A DNA stretch of 28,530 nt from CAYQUL01 sp964568925 (GCA_964568925.1 CAZMSJ010000013.1:1-28530), one strand, 5' to 3'; positions 14,293 through 24,099 are shown, counted from the first letter of the stretch. Numbers and translations: made by a program. The notes: a model not told the origin generated them from the letters alone.

Positions 14293-15735
14293 TTATTGGA
14301 AGAGACTTCTAACAAATGTCGTGATTGCATTGATTATTCCACCACTTGCAGCTGTTGTACTTGGTGCCGAGTAGGTAATCTTCAACTTTGGACCATAGGT
14401 TGAATCAGTTGCGATGAACTTTCGTGCAAATGCCTTCCCTTCACCTTGAGCGATGAAACTCACAACTGTTTGGTTTTGTGCATTAGCCATAACTTCTTTC
14501 AATGGATTTGTTACATCATAGTTATAGAAGTTCTTTGTTACCCACTTCACGTTGTCACTATACTTAATTAAGAGTGAACGCTGTCTTGTTGAAAGCTTGT
14601 TTGTACTTGTATAGGCAAGAGGTGACAAGTTCTTCTCGGCTCCAATGTTAAATGATGTGGCAATCCAAGCATCAGCTTGTGGTGAGAATGTTACTACAGC
14701 TGAAACTATTTTTGCACCTTGTGGTAGAGCTGCACCGGTAAACTTCATTCCAAGGTAACTTTGTGCTGGAGTCTTTCCACTTCCAACAAACATATCTTTA
14801 CCAGATTTAACTGCGCCTGATTCTTCATTTGCAATGTCTGCGGCACTTGCGATTGACCAAACAACTTGCTTTGTCACAATTGGGCCAGCTGTTGGTGCAA
14901 TTGTAGGAGTAGCAGTCGCTACTGGTGTTTTGGTAGGTGTAACAGTTGCAACAGGAGTTACAGTTGGGCGAGTTGTAGGTGATGCAGTTGGAACACTTGT
15001 TACAATCGGTGTTGCAGTAGGAAGAACAGTCACAATTGGTGTTGCAGTTGGCGCGACAGTTACGATAGGTGTAGCTGTTGGTGCAAGTGTTGGTGGAACA
15101 GGGTTACCAATACCAGGGTCAGTCGTTCTGATTACGATAGGTGATGCAGAAGGAGCCACAGTTGCGGCTACTGGGTTAAAACTAACAGTACTTGAGACTG
15201 AAGTAACTGCATAGTTTTGTGGAGTTAAATCAACGATTTGAGTATTTGCTTCATCAATAGCAAGAACAGTTGTATCAGGTGCAGTTGGAACGAGAGTTTG
15301 GAAAGGAATAACCATAACTGGAATTACCCCAGTTGGTGCGTTTGCTTTGTCAGCAACTGCCAAACCTAATGAAACTTCGATCTGACCTGTTGCATTAGCA
15401 TCTGCTTTGGTTGTTTGAGAGACTATTGTTTTAAGACTTGCTGCAGGTGTTATCTCCCCTGACAATGCAAGCTTTGATTTGTCAAAAAGTACAACAACTT
15501 TTGTAAAACCAACTTTATTTGCACCAACATTTACATTAACAGTAACGTTTTGTTGTTTTGTTGTTGCATTAAAAATTGGTGCTGGAGGGAAAAAACTAAT
15601 CTGAGCAGTTGGAGCAGCAGCATTTGAAACAAGTGACGTAACTGCTTTAGCCATACCAAAAATAACAACCAAAGAAACTGCGATCGTTAAGATAGATAAG
15701 ACACCGGCAAAACCTTTGACTCTATTTATTTTCAT
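14293..15735 (-). CDS. Membrane-anchored surface protein with cohesin-like and DNRLRE-like domains
   Basis: A 480-aa exported protein. A basic start and hydrophobic helix (about 10-30) form a signal peptide or anchor; no lipobox or LPxTG is seen. Residues 45-188 form a beta-sandwich resembling cohesins (VTVNVNVGANKVGFTKVVVLFD, then TGQIEVSLGL and FQTLVPTAPDTTVLAID), the domain that binds dockerins. A Thr/Pro/Val linker (about 190-290) includes three near-identical 10-residue copies of PTATPIVTVx. Residues 295-455 resemble the DNRLRE/CBM96 jelly-roll (SYLGMKFTG, GAKIVSAVVTF), a carbohydrate-binding or surface module. The last 16 residues form an amphipathic helix. The two genes upstream on the same strand carry dockerins, supporting a scaffold role. 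Cohesin assignment is by eye and moderate. Confidence 0.7.
   Translation of the reverse strand: MKINRVKGFAGVLSILTIAVSLVVIFGMAKAVTSLVSNAAAPTAQISFFPPAPIFNATTKQQNVTVNVNVGANKVGFTKVVVLFDKSKLALSGEITPAASLKTIVSQTTKADANATGQIEVSLGLAVADKANAPTGVIPVMVIPFQTLVPTAPDTTVLAIDEANTQIVDLTPQNYAVTSVSSTVSFNPVAATVAPSASPIVIRTTDPGIGNPVPPTLAPTATPIVTVAPTATPIVTVLPTATPIVTSVPTASPTTRPTVTPVATVTPTKTPVATATPTIAPTAGPIVTKQVVWSIASAADIANEESGAVKSGKDMFVGSGKTPAQSYLGMKFTGAALPQGAKIVSAVVTFSPQADAWIATSFNIGAEKNLSPLAYTSTNKLSTRQRSLLIKYSDNVKWVTKNFYNYDVTNPLKEVMANAQNQTVVSFIAQGEGKAFARKFIATDSTYGPKLKITYSAPSTTAASGGIINAITTFVRSLFQ
14992..15081 (-). repeat. Tandem 30-bp repeats coding for PTATPIVTVx
   Basis: Three consecutive copies of a 30-bp unit encode residues 219-248 of the cohesin-like protein, with more degenerate Thr/Pro units on both sides (14866-15168). 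The reading frame is kept; this is a flexible, probably extendable linker. Confidence 0.75.
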
Positions 15736-15785
15736 AGTTCGTATACATTATTTATATAAACGGGACACAATTGCAATTACCAAAA

Positions 15786-18020
15786 TTAGTTATTGATTTG
15801 GATTTGGCTTGGTTCAGTCACAACAATCTCTGGTGAAGTAAGTTCTGGCCAATACAAACTTACCATCCCCGTTACTGTTACGTTCTTCCCCTTAAGTGTT
15901 GAAAGCTTGTATGAAAACTTTTGTATATCTTTGTTAAAGATACGGATAAGAATAGATTTTGGATCATGGATACTTTGTGTTGAAAAATTAAAGTACATTG
16001 CCTTTGGCAAGTGATCTTCCATCAAGTTTAAGGTGCCTGTAACCTTTACATTCTGACCAACTGAAACGAGACCTTCTGTTGTTGAGATAGTTTTAATTTC
16101 AGTGTTAGTACCAAGAACTTTGTCACTGGCTTTATATGCAATCGTCTTGTTGCCTCCCGCGTCAGCTGTTGGGTTCCCTGAAGCAAGTGCTATTAAGGCA
16201 CCATCGTTTGTCTTAACAAGGACAAGGCCATTACTCACGACTGTGTATGGCGAGGAGCCAGAATTATTGTCGTTGTAGTACTCATAAAATCCGGCAGGGA
16301 ACGCTCGCTGATCTCCATATGAGTAAAGCTTCGTACAATAGCGTGTTGCAGCGTTAAAAATACAATCAGATGGACCATATGAAGTTCCCGTTCCTCCAGG
16401 GAATATTTGAGGGTTACAACTTGAATTTCCAGGAGCGCAATAGACTTGTCTCCAAATGACAAATGGTGCATCAACCGTCTTTATTGGATTGGTGAATGTT
16501 GCACCAAGAGATGCACTTCTGTCTGTAATTTGAGCTGCCTCACTTGAGAGCCAATGGCTGTGGAATAAAACATTTCCTGCCATGGTAATGTTCACCATTT
16601 CATCAGTTTGAATATCGATAAACTTTACAAAGCGTACATCCCCTGCGTTATACCCAGGTACTGTTGTACTATCGAGTACCATTTCCCCCATCGTTGCATC
16701 TTCTCGTCCGTCACACCAACCACCAGCACAGGTGAGTCCATTTCTCCAAATGATATAGACCACTTCTTTTCCTTCAATATTTGAAACAATTGGCTGTGGT
16801 CCCATTGGCAAGAAACCACCATCACCTTGTCCACCATTCCCTACTGCAGGAATAAAGGCAATGTTTCCTGTAGCCATATCTAGTGCATAGAGAGCCTGTT
16901 GTGAAGGTTTTGTTTTGTCAGTAAGCAGCGTTCGAATTGCAGCGTTTGTTGTTGGGAACGGATTTCCTCCCCACAAGGTATCCCAATCAAGTCGATATCT
17001 AACAAAGACGATGCCATGCTGTTCAGCAACAACTGGCCAACCTTCTTCAAATTGGGCACCTGCACTTGTTGGGTTCCCTGACATATACACGCGATCTGTA
17101 ACAGGTTTTGTTTTCCAAATAAGAGCACCTGTTTGGGCATTAATTGCATGAACATTTAAGTCCTGAGCATTTACAAACACCATGTTTTTGTTCAGTGAAT
17201 ACGTTGCAGGTGAAACGATTGGAGAGTTTGATGTATATTGCCACTTCTTTGTTAAGTTTGTTGGATCAAGAGAATATACAATTCCTGAGGAGCTTCCAAT
17301 AACAAGAGCAGATGACGTTAATAGTGGTGCATTATTTAGTTGCCCGCCAAGAACTGCATTTGTAACAACCTGACCATTATCAGAACGAAGTTGATATAAG
17401 GTACCGTTTCCAGAACCTACATAGAGATACCCATTTGCATACGCAGGAGTTGCAGACAAAGTTCCAATACCTGCCTTTGTCCACACAACAGATCCAGATT
17501 GATTTAATGCATAGACAGTATCAGCTGCAACCATATAGATCATACCTCCCCCGGTAATTGGTTGTACAAGATCTGGAACAGACAAATGTCCTGCTTGTTT
17601 CTTTCCATCTGCACCTGCTCCATTCCATTGCCACAAGTATTTCCATGGTGTAGTTACACCATTAGGAGTGTAGCTTGTTCTTTGTGCATTCCCGGCAAAC
17701 TGTGACCACTCAGTTGAAGACGTAGTTGGAGGCACTGGCGGTGGAGCAACAGGAGTTGGTGTTGCGACAGTACCATAATTAGATAGCCACATCAAATAGT
17801 CCAAACCATCAACCTTAGCGTCGCCATTAAAATTACCATTTTGTGCGCCAGAAACAGTTAATCCGTAATTACTTAACCACACGAGATAATCAAGACCATC
17901 GACTTTGTAATCACTATTGGCGTCACCAACAGGGAAAGCCTTCGCAGTTTTTGAAGTTACAACAAACAGTGAAGCCACAATCACAACAATTCCTAAAATA
18001 GTTTTCACCTTACTTCTCAT
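15786..18020 (-). CDS. Secreted PQQ-type beta-propeller protein with N-terminal dockerin and C-terminal OB-like domain
   Basis: A 744-aa exported protein. Signal peptide (about 1-28, ending AKA-FP). A dockerin follows at 31-83 with two Ca-binding loops: Asp33, Asn35, Asp37, Asp44, and Asn63, Asn65, Asp67, Asp74, where the first Asp of loop 2 is Asn; each is followed by a WLSNYG helix. A Pro-rich linker (85-101) leads to a PQQ_2/quinoprotein-like propeller (about 105-620; e.g. GGGMIYMVAADTVYALNQSG). Residues about 640-740 resemble an OB fold (VSVGQNVKVTGTLNL, KGKNVTVTGMV). The classical PQQ-binding residues cannot be confirmed, so it may be structural or polysaccharide binding. Its ATG overlaps the TGA of the GH gene (ATGA), so they are translationally coupled. 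Confidence 0.82.
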   Translation of the reverse strand: MRSKVKTILGIVVIVASLFVVTSKTAKAFPVGDANSDYKVDGLDYLVWLSNYGLTVSGAQNGNFNGDAKVDGLDYLMWLSNYGTVATPTPVAPPPVPPTTSSTEWSQFAGNAQRTSYTPNGVTTPWKYLWQWNGAGADGKKQAGHLSVPDLVQPITGGGMIYMVAADTVYALNQSGSVVWTKAGIGTLSATPAYANGYLYVGSGNGTLYQLRSDNGQVVTNAVLGGQLNNAPLLTSSALVIGSSSGIVYSLDPTNLTKKWQYTSNSPIVSPATYSLNKNMVFVNAQDLNVHAINAQTGALIWKTKPVTDRVYMSGNPTSAGAQFEEGWPVVAEQHGIVFVRYRLDWDTLWGGNPFPTTNAAIRTLLTDKTKPSQQALYALDMATGNIAFIPAVGNGGQGDGGFLPMGPQPIVSNIEGKEVVYIIWRNGLTCAGGWCDGREDATMGEMVLDSTTVPGYNAGDVRFVKFIDIQTDEMVNITMAGNVLFHSHWLSSEAAQITDRSASLGATFTNPIKTVDAPFVIWRQVYCAPGNSSCNPQIFPGGTGTSYGPSDCIFNAATRYCTKLYSYGDQRAFPAGFYEYYNDNNSGSSPYTVVSNGLVLVKTNDGALIALASGNPTADAGGNKTIAYKASDKVLGTNTEIKTISTTEGLVSVGQNVKVTGTLNLMEDHLPKAMYFNFSTQSIHDPKSILIRIFNKDIQKFSYKLSTLKGKNVTVTGMVSLYWPELTSPEIVVTEPSQIQINN

Positions 18021-20143
18021 TTGTAGTTATTTAACCAATAGATATAGTCAAGTCCATCAACTTTTCCATTCCCATCAAAGTCACCGGAGGCTGCTTTTTG
18101 TGTCGTCGTAGTGCCGTAGTTATTAAACCAAAAGATATAATCGATTCCATCAACTTTTGAGTCTCCATTTGCATCCCCTACAACAGCAACAGGTACTGGT
18201 GTAGACGTTGGAATTGTTTGAGTTGCTGAAATAATTTTAATAGCAACGTCCTTTGATAAAGAATTCACTGGAATTGTGATTGAACCTGCAGTACTTGTTG
18301 CAGTGGACTTAGTTATCTGTCCATTTGCAGTGTCCCAGGTCTCAACATTGTACGAACCGTCCTTTAAGCCTGGAATAACAAAGCTCCCTGATACTGGAGC
18401 AGGACTTGCAACACCTTGCCATCGTGCATCTTTATTTTGCACCCAAGCATATGCAACAAGTGCATTTTGTGCACGCATTCCTAATACTCTGAGTTTTGCA
18501 TTAGTTGCAGTTAAGGTTGTAATTTCAGGTCGGAGGATAACGTCACTCGTGGCCATAAATTGGAAATTAGATCCTGCGTAGTCAACTCCCTTAAAGAAAT
18601 TACTTGCCACTTTGCGGTCACTTCTAATGAGGGCTTTGTCTGAAGCAGTTTGCACTGACTGATTCCAATCAATTGGACTTGAACCAGCTACTGAAAATAA
18701 TCCTGCCCACAATCCATTGTGTTGAATTCTTGAATCTGAAATTCCAGGATCACTCCAGAGTGGTCCGTTTGCATCAAACTCTCCCCAATAAATAGGCTTT
18801 TGTGCACCTGTCCACTTTGATCCATCACCAAAGAAACAACCAGATGTTCCTGGAAAACGAAGACATTGTGCTGCACGATACAAGAAGTTTGCTTCATCTC
18901 CATATAAGTCTGCTGCATAGCGAGACGACATTAAATAGTCATGGTAACTGACGTAATCCATATATGACTGAGAATACAAACCAGGACTATATGCTTGTGA
19001 ACCTTGAGAAGTAGTAAACATGTGGCGATTTGTGTCAATTGTCGTTAAGTACGTTCTCATTCTTTGCAAGAAGTTGGCAGTTGCAGAGCCAACTGCAACG
19101 TGTCCCATTTCGTTCCAGTTTTCGTAAGCAAGAAGTGATGTGGAGTATCCCCAACGAGCAACACGATATCGATATGTTCTGTACCAATATTTGTCACGAA
19201 GAGGATCAGTAAAGTTCTCTCGAGTGATGTCCCAAATCCACCATGGGTCATTGTGTTGACTCATGATAATTTTGACACCATTCTTTTCTGCGGCTTCAAA
19301 GGTCTTATCGAGTTCATATCCCCCCCGTTGATTCATCTGCGTTCCTTTTGGAATAGTATCAAGTGGAATACGATTTTCAGGGTTAGAATCGTCTGGCCAT
19401 TTATAATTATCGAAATGACCTTCAACTGTTAAACTGTATCCATCATTTTGATCCCAGATACGTGTTAAATTAATACCGTTTGCTCCAAATTCGTTATAGA
19501 TTCTTTCAAATCCATAACTACGACTATTATCTGGCCACCACTGTTGTCCTGCAGCAACAGGAATAAAACTTTCTCCATTATCAAATTCTAAGAATCGAGA
19601 ATCTTTTGTTGAGACACGAACAAACCCTGCGAGTGATGATTGTGTAACAGTCAAAGAGTCTCCACCACTTGCTGGATATCGAGATGTTCCAGTCTTGTCT
19701 TCAGTTGTTATCCAATAGCTATATGTGCCTACTTCAGTTGGGGTAAAACGTACTTTCCAAGAATACGTTGATAATGGGGTCATGACTTCATCACCGTTCC
19801 CTGCCTGTGTGCGTGTATAGTCTTGAAAGTAGAAGGCTGGAACTACAGATTCTTTGCCAGAAGGTGCAACAAAGTGTGCGTTAACGGTAATACCATCTAC
19901 TTCGTAGGGAGACTGTCTTCCTGGAAAAGCAGTTGGATTGTCAGAAGGATCGTATGGATAGTATGGAAGAAAAGAACCAGCAGGAAACGTTCTTGATAAC
20001 TGGAAAGTTAATTCAAACTTTTGAAATTTACCAACTGAGGTTGCGTTTCTCGTTACTGAACTAACATCTGCTGCAGCAAGAGCTGGTTTATATGCAAAAA
20101 GAAAGAGAAAGACAGTAAGAATAAACACTTTTCGTGAAAACAT
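18017..20143 (-). CDS. Secreted GH-A clan-like glycoside hydrolase with DUF5060-like N-domain and C-terminal dockerin
   Basis: A 708-aa exported enzyme. Signal peptide about 1-24. Residues 28-170 form a beta-sandwich like DUF5060 (VGKFQKFELTF, then YSWKVRFTPTEVGTYSY). A TIM barrel follows (about 180-500), with the acid/base candidate Glu345 in ENWNEMG and the nucleophile candidate Glu455 in IYWGEFDA, the spacing and motifs of clan GH-A. A C-terminal beta domain spans about 510-645, then a short linker and a dockerin (656-708) with loops Asp657/Asn659/Asp661/Asp668 and Asp688/Asp690/Asn692/Asp699, each followed by WxNNY. The substrate cannot be read from sequence. It lies 38 nt after the GT4 gene and overlaps the next dockerin gene by 4 nt. 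Confidence 0.85.
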   Translation of the reverse strand: MFSRKVFILTVFLFLFAYKPALAAADVSSVTRNATSVGKFQKFELTFQLSRTFPAGSFLPYYPYDPSDNPTAFPGRQSPYEVDGITVNAHFVAPSGKESVVPAFYFQDYTRTQAGNGDEVMTPLSTYSWKVRFTPTEVGTYSYWITTEDKTGTSRYPASGGDSLTVTQSSLAGFVRVSTKDSRFLEFDNGESFIPVAAGQQWWPDNSRSYGFERIYNEFGANGINLTRIWDQNDGYSLTVEGHFDNYKWPDDSNPENRIPLDTIPKGTQMNQRGGYELDKTFEAAEKNGVKIIMSQHNDPWWIWDITRENFTDPLRDKYWYRTYRYRVARWGYSTSLLAYENWNEMGHVAVGSATANFLQRMRTYLTTIDTNRHMFTTSQGSQAYSPGLYSQSYMDYVSYHDYLMSSRYAADLYGDEANFLYRAAQCLRFPGTSGCFFGDGSKWTGAQKPIYWGEFDANGPLWSDPGISDSRIQHNGLWAGLFSVAGSSPIDWNQSVQTASDKALIRSDRKVASNFFKGVDYAGSNFQFMATSDVILRPEITTLTATNAKLRVLGMRAQNALVAYAWVQNKDARWQGVASPAPVSGSFVIPGLKDGSYNVETWDTANGQITKSTATSTAGSITIPVNSLSKDVAIKIISATQTIPTSTPVPVAVVGDANGDSKVDGIDYIFWFNNYGTTTTQKAASGDFDGNGKVDGLDYIYWLNNYK

Positions 20144-20181
20144 ATATACAGGTTACAAGAAGTTGCAAAAAAAACAAAGGG

Positions 20182-21291
20182 TTATTTTTCAAAAGAATGT
20201 ACTATCTTTTTTATCTGAGTAACAAATCGTTCTTTAGAAAATCGCTCAGCATTTTTTGTAAGCTCAACTCTTGACCATTTTGTTTTTTGAAAACGGGTAA
20301 GCGCTTTTTCAATCGTATCTATATCAGTGTCCTCAATTAAGAGTCCCGTCTTCCCATCTCGAACTGACTCTTTAAAGCCACCACCATTAAATGCAATTAC
20401 TGGGGTACCTGCCGCCTGTGCCTCAACGACTGTCATTCCAAAATCTTCATCACGAGCAAGGGCAAGAAACCCTCGAGCTTCAGCATAGAGCTTCCACAAC
20501 TTCTGGTCAGACACTCGACCCAAAAAGGTTACATCTTCTCCCCCACGTCGTCTCAATTCATTTTCAACACTGGTAAAACCATCTGCTTTACCAACAATTG
20601 TTAACGGAATATGCAAACTGTTTGCAGCAGTAATTGCTTCGAGAAGCCCTTTTGCACCAACGAGTCTCGCCACGATTAAGAATGATTCTTTCTTTTGTAT
20701 ATTCTTTGTTGCAGCACTAATTTTTCTTGTATCAATTGGAGGGTAGATAACAACAGAATCTTTTCCATAGTACTTTTTGATGCGAGCAGCCACATTGTGA
20801 GAATTTGCAATCCACACGTTAACCGACTGTGCAGATTGATAATCAAAGATGCGCAAAAAATGCGCAATTATCTTTCCATAGACTCTAACAGGCCAATATT
20901 TTTGCCAATCCATTCCAGTTTTTAATCCATATAAAAATCGTGGAGGTGTGTGGCAGTAGCAGATAACTTTAGTTTTTTTAGATACACGAAAACCTCTCGC
21001 AATATAATTACTTGAAGAAGTAATAACAACGTCATAGCTTGTAAGATCAATACTTTTCCACACTAAAGGCAGCAAAAAACGGAGTGGACTATACAGTCGC
21101 CATGGGCGAAGTAAAAAAGCATACGAGCTTTCAATTATTGTGCGGTCAGTAAAGAGTAAATCTGCGGCCGAACCCTTCACACGGAATGACGTATAAATAG
21201 GTGCAGTCGGATACATATCCGAGAGCGTTCGTAAAACACGCTCTGCTCCACCGGCGTCTTTAATATAGTCGTGAACAAGTGCAATTTTCAT
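20182..21291 (-). CDS. GT4 glycosyltransferase
   Basis: A 369-aa GT-B enzyme of family 4. It begins MKIALVHDYIKDAGGAERV, with the GGAE loop of the N-terminal Rossmann half, and has YCHTPPRFLYG (about 113-123), seen in mannosyltransferase-like GT4s. In the C-terminal half LIVARLVGAKG (about 205-215) is followed by EDFGMTVVEAQAAGTPVIAF (about 285-305), which holds the E-x7-E donor-binding motif. It would act in the cytoplasm, building a lipid-linked or surface glycan. It starts the run of genes that continues with the dockerin enzymes, so the glycan it helps make could be the anchor or the target of those proteins; that is inference. Confidence 0.9.
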   Translation of the reverse strand: MKIALVHDYIKDAGGAERVLRTLSDMYPTAPIYTSFRVKGSAADLLFTDRTIIESSYAFLLRPWRLYSPLRFLLPLVWKSIDLTSYDVVITSSSNYIARGFRVSKKTKVICYCHTPPRFLYGLKTGMDWQKYWPVRVYGKIIAHFLRIFDYQSAQSVNVWIANSHNVAARIKKYYGKDSVVIYPPIDTRKISAATKNIQKKESFLIVARLVGAKGLLEAITAANSLHIPLTIVGKADGFTSVENELRRRGGEDVTFLGRVSDQKLWKLYAEARGFLALARDEDFGMTVVEAQAAGTPVIAFNGGGFKESVRDGKTGLLIEDTDIDTIEKALTRFQKTKWSRVELTKNAERFSKERFVTQIKKIVHSFEK

Positions 21292-21340
21292 TTAGGTAGT
21301 ACTCTTCCCCATGATATCAGACAAGAACCCCAAACAGGTA

Positions 21341-22246
21341 TTAAAGGAGTGTTTGTTGTTTTGAAAGCTGAATACTGTTTGCAACTTCATAGGCGCGTCT
21401 TGTCAGTGTTTTAAAACCATAATTTGTAAATAATTCAATCACCTCAGGGCGATCAGTCTTCCAATTACTCATTTTCTCCAATTCAAAGTCAACGGGAACA
21501 TCATTCACAATAGTTGCAAGCTTGTGTGACAGATATGCTGAGTCTTTATGTGTGACAAGCTTTTCTTTTAATTTGGTAGCCAGTGAATCCACGTGTTCAT
21601 AAATCGAATCGAGATGTCCATACGTCTCAATTAAGGAGATGGCTGTTTTTGGTCCAATGCCGGGTACCCCTTTGTAATTATCTGATGGGTCCCCCACAAG
21701 TGCTTTGTAATCAACAATAAATTCAGGGTAGACTCCCATTCGTTCTTTTGTTTCTTCTTTTCCAAATCGTTTTGCATTTTGAAATCCACCTTGTGGCATA
21801 TAGAGCGTCACCTTAGGTGTGACTAACTGCAACATATCACGGTCCCCTGTCACAACAATCATTTCATCAACAGAGTCATCAGTTGCAAAGGTTTTGGTAA
21901 TTGTTCCAATGACATCATCTGCCTCGTATCCTGGCTTTTCATAGAAGGGAATATTAAATGCCGTCACACAATCTCTCGCTTTATCAAATTGTCCAATCAA
22001 CTCAGAAGCTGTTTCACTTCTGTTTGTCTGATACTCAACGTAGAGTTCATTTCGAAATGTTGGTTCTTTTGTGTCAAAAGCAAAACAGACATGACTTGGG
22101 GACAGATCAAGAATAACTTTAAAAAGCATTCCGACTAATCCGTATATCGCGTTAATAGGTTCTTCTGTTGGGGTATACATCGGAGGAAGAGCATGAAATG
22201 CACGATGAAGAATTGCATTACCATCAAAAATAATCAGTCGGCTCAT
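21341..22246 (-). CDS. Stand-alone 5'-3' exonuclease (PolI N-terminal domain type)
   Basis: Structure-specific 5' nuclease that removes RNA primers and flaps. The 301-aa protein equals the N-terminal domain of DNA polymerase I with no polymerase part. Metal-site acids are present: Asp8 in IIFDGN, the EADD cluster in GYEADDVIG, TGDRDM, and YKALVGDPSDN followed by the helix-hairpin-helix GVPGIGPKTA. It starts 14 nt after ftsH stops, so the pair is an operon. Whether polA elsewhere has its own copy is not visible. Confidence 0.93.
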   Translation of the reverse strand: MSRLIIFDGNAILHRAFHALPPMYTPTEEPINAIYGLVGMLFKVILDLSPSHVCFAFDTKEPTFRNELYVEYQTNRSETASELIGQFDKARDCVTAFNIPFYEKPGYEADDVIGTITKTFATDDSVDEMIVVTGDRDMLQLVTPKVTLYMPQGGFQNAKRFGKEETKERMGVYPEFIVDYKALVGDPSDNYKGVPGIGPKTAISLIETYGHLDSIYEHVDSLATKLKEKLVTHKDSAYLSHKLATIVNDVPVDFELEKMSNWKTDRPEVIELFTNYGFKTLTRRAYEVANSIQLSKQQTLL

Positions 22247-22260
22247 GAGAAAATAGTTCG

Positions 22261-24081
22261 TTATGCCTTGGCTCCTACAATCTTTTCAAAATCTTCTTTT
22301 GTGAGTGTCTCTTCTTTTAAGAGTGCAGCTGTCACAAGATCCAATTCTTTTCGATACTTTTTAACAAGACTAATCGCTTTCTTTCTTCCTGTTTCCAAAA
22401 ACTTTTGGACTTCAATATCAACTTTCTCAAGAGTTGCTTGTGAGACTGAAGCCGTTTGCCACGGAGACTCTGCATCTGCTCCATTTGATGACAAATTAAC
22501 TGGACCTAAAACACTCATTCCAAAATCCGTCACCATTGCTCGTGCAAGAGCGGTTGCGTGCTCAATATCATTTGAGGCACCTGCAGTCATTTCATTGTAG
22601 ACAACCTCTTCTGCTGCTCGTCCACCAAGCATAGCGGCAATTTGATCAATTAAACGGCTGCGTGTTTCGTGTGTTCGATCGTTTGCAGGTGGAATCAAGG
22701 TGTGCCCTAAACTCATACCACGAGCAACAATTGAGATTCGATGTACTGGATCCATGTTTGGCAAAAAGTGAGTTACGATCGCATGTCCTGCTTCATGATA
22801 CGCAGTAATCTTTCGATCCTCTTCTCTCTGGAGTCGTCGCTTCTGCGGACCAAGCTTTACTTTTGTAGCGGCTTCTTCCAAGTCCTTCATACGTACCAAT
22901 TGAACGTTTTCTCGTGCAGCAAGAATGGCAGCTTCGTTTAGCATGTTCTCAAGATCTGCACCTGAAAAACCAACTGTGCGATCTGCAACCTTTTCCCAAT
23001 TCACAGATGTTTCAAATTTCTTTCCCTTTGCATGAATTTTAAGAATTGACAATCGTCCGTCTTTGTCTGGCATATCAAGAACTACTCGTCGATCAAATCG
23101 ACCAGGACGAAGAAGTGCAGGGTCCAGGAGATCTCCTCTATTCGTTGCAGCAATTACGATCACATTGTCGTTTTGTGTAAACCCGTCCATTTCAACCAAA
23201 ATTTGATTCAAGGTTTGTTCACGTTCATCGTGACCACCCATGAATCCTCGACTTCTTGATCGACCGATTGCATCGATTTCATCGATAAAAATAATTGCAG
23301 GAGCTTGTGCCTTTGCTGTTGCAAACAAGTCGCGAACACGTGAGGCACCAACACCCACAAGCATTTCCATAAATTCACTACCTGCCATACTAAAGAAGGT
23401 AACCCCTGCTTCACCTGCAACGGCACGAGCAAGAAGTGTTTTTCCTACTCCAGCTGGTCCAACAAGCAAAACACCCTTTGGAGTACGTGCACCAATCTTT
23501 CGATACTTTAAAGGATTTTTCAAAAAGTCCACAACTTCTTCTAACTCTTTCTTTGCATCGTCAACTCCAGCAACATCAGCAAAATTAGTTGACTGTTTTC
23601 CCTTTGCAAAAAGTTTTGCCTTGCTTCGTCCAAAACTAAATATGTCTTGTGCACCTTTACTTTGGGCCCGAAGCAAGAAGAAGAACAAAGCTGCCATAAA
23701 AACGAGTGGGAGCAAAACACCAACTAAGTCACCAACAAGCTTCCCCATCGACTGATCAACTACGGTGTAATTTACCTTGTCTGCAGAGATATCTGACTTT
23801 TGAAGAAGATCAGCAAAACTTGTTTGTGTTTCCCTCAATGCATATTTTTCTGAATCGTCCTTGTACTTTAAAACGACACGATCTTCTTGAACATCAACTT
23901 TTTCTACCTTTTCAGCTTTTATATCTGATAATGCAGTAGACAAATCAATTTTTGATGCAGAGAGAGAGTTTTGTCCTAAACTAACGAGGAAAGGCAAAAA
24001 CAAAAGAACAAGCATTAAGCCGAGCAATAGTCGACTTAAATTAATTTTTATTTTTAATTCAAAACGTTTTTTTTGTTTCAT
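22261..24081 (-). CDS. ftsH: ATP-dependent zinc metalloprotease FtsH
   Basis: Membrane-bound AAA+ protease that extracts and degrades membrane and misfolded proteins. The 606-aa layout: TM helix about 17-36, an extracytoplasmic region of about 80 residues, TM about 116-137, then Walker A GPAGVGKT (208-215), Walker B IIFIDEID (263-270), the second region of homology with the arginine finger in RPGRFDRR, and the zinc-binding HEAGH (429-433) with a C-terminal Asp ligand region. All catalytic residues are intact. It is followed by the exonuclease gene. A TGA-TATACT extended -10 lies 18 nt before the ATG. Confidence 0.97.
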   Translation of the reverse strand: MKQKKRFELKIKINLSRLLLGLMLVLLFLPFLVSLGQNSLSASKIDLSTALSDIKAEKVEKVDVQEDRVVLKYKDDSEKYALRETQTSFADLLQKSDISADKVNYTVVDQSMGKLVGDLVGVLLPLVFMAALFFFLLRAQSKGAQDIFSFGRSKAKLFAKGKQSTNFADVAGVDDAKKELEEVVDFLKNPLKYRKIGARTPKGVLLVGPAGVGKTLLARAVAGEAGVTFFSMAGSEFMEMLVGVGASRVRDLFATAKAQAPAIIFIDEIDAIGRSRSRGFMGGHDEREQTLNQILVEMDGFTQNDNVIVIAATNRGDLLDPALLRPGRFDRRVVLDMPDKDGRLSILKIHAKGKKFETSVNWEKVADRTVGFSGADLENMLNEAAILAARENVQLVRMKDLEEAATKVKLGPQKRRLQREEDRKITAYHEAGHAIVTHFLPNMDPVHRISIVARGMSLGHTLIPPANDRTHETRSRLIDQIAAMLGGRAAEEVVYNEMTAGASNDIEHATALARAMVTDFGMSVLGPVNLSSNGADAESPWQTASVSQATLEKVDIEVQKFLETGRKKAISLVKKYRKELDLVTAALLKEETLTKEDFEKIVGAKA

Positions 24082-24099
24082 GAAGTAATTTAACGAGCC

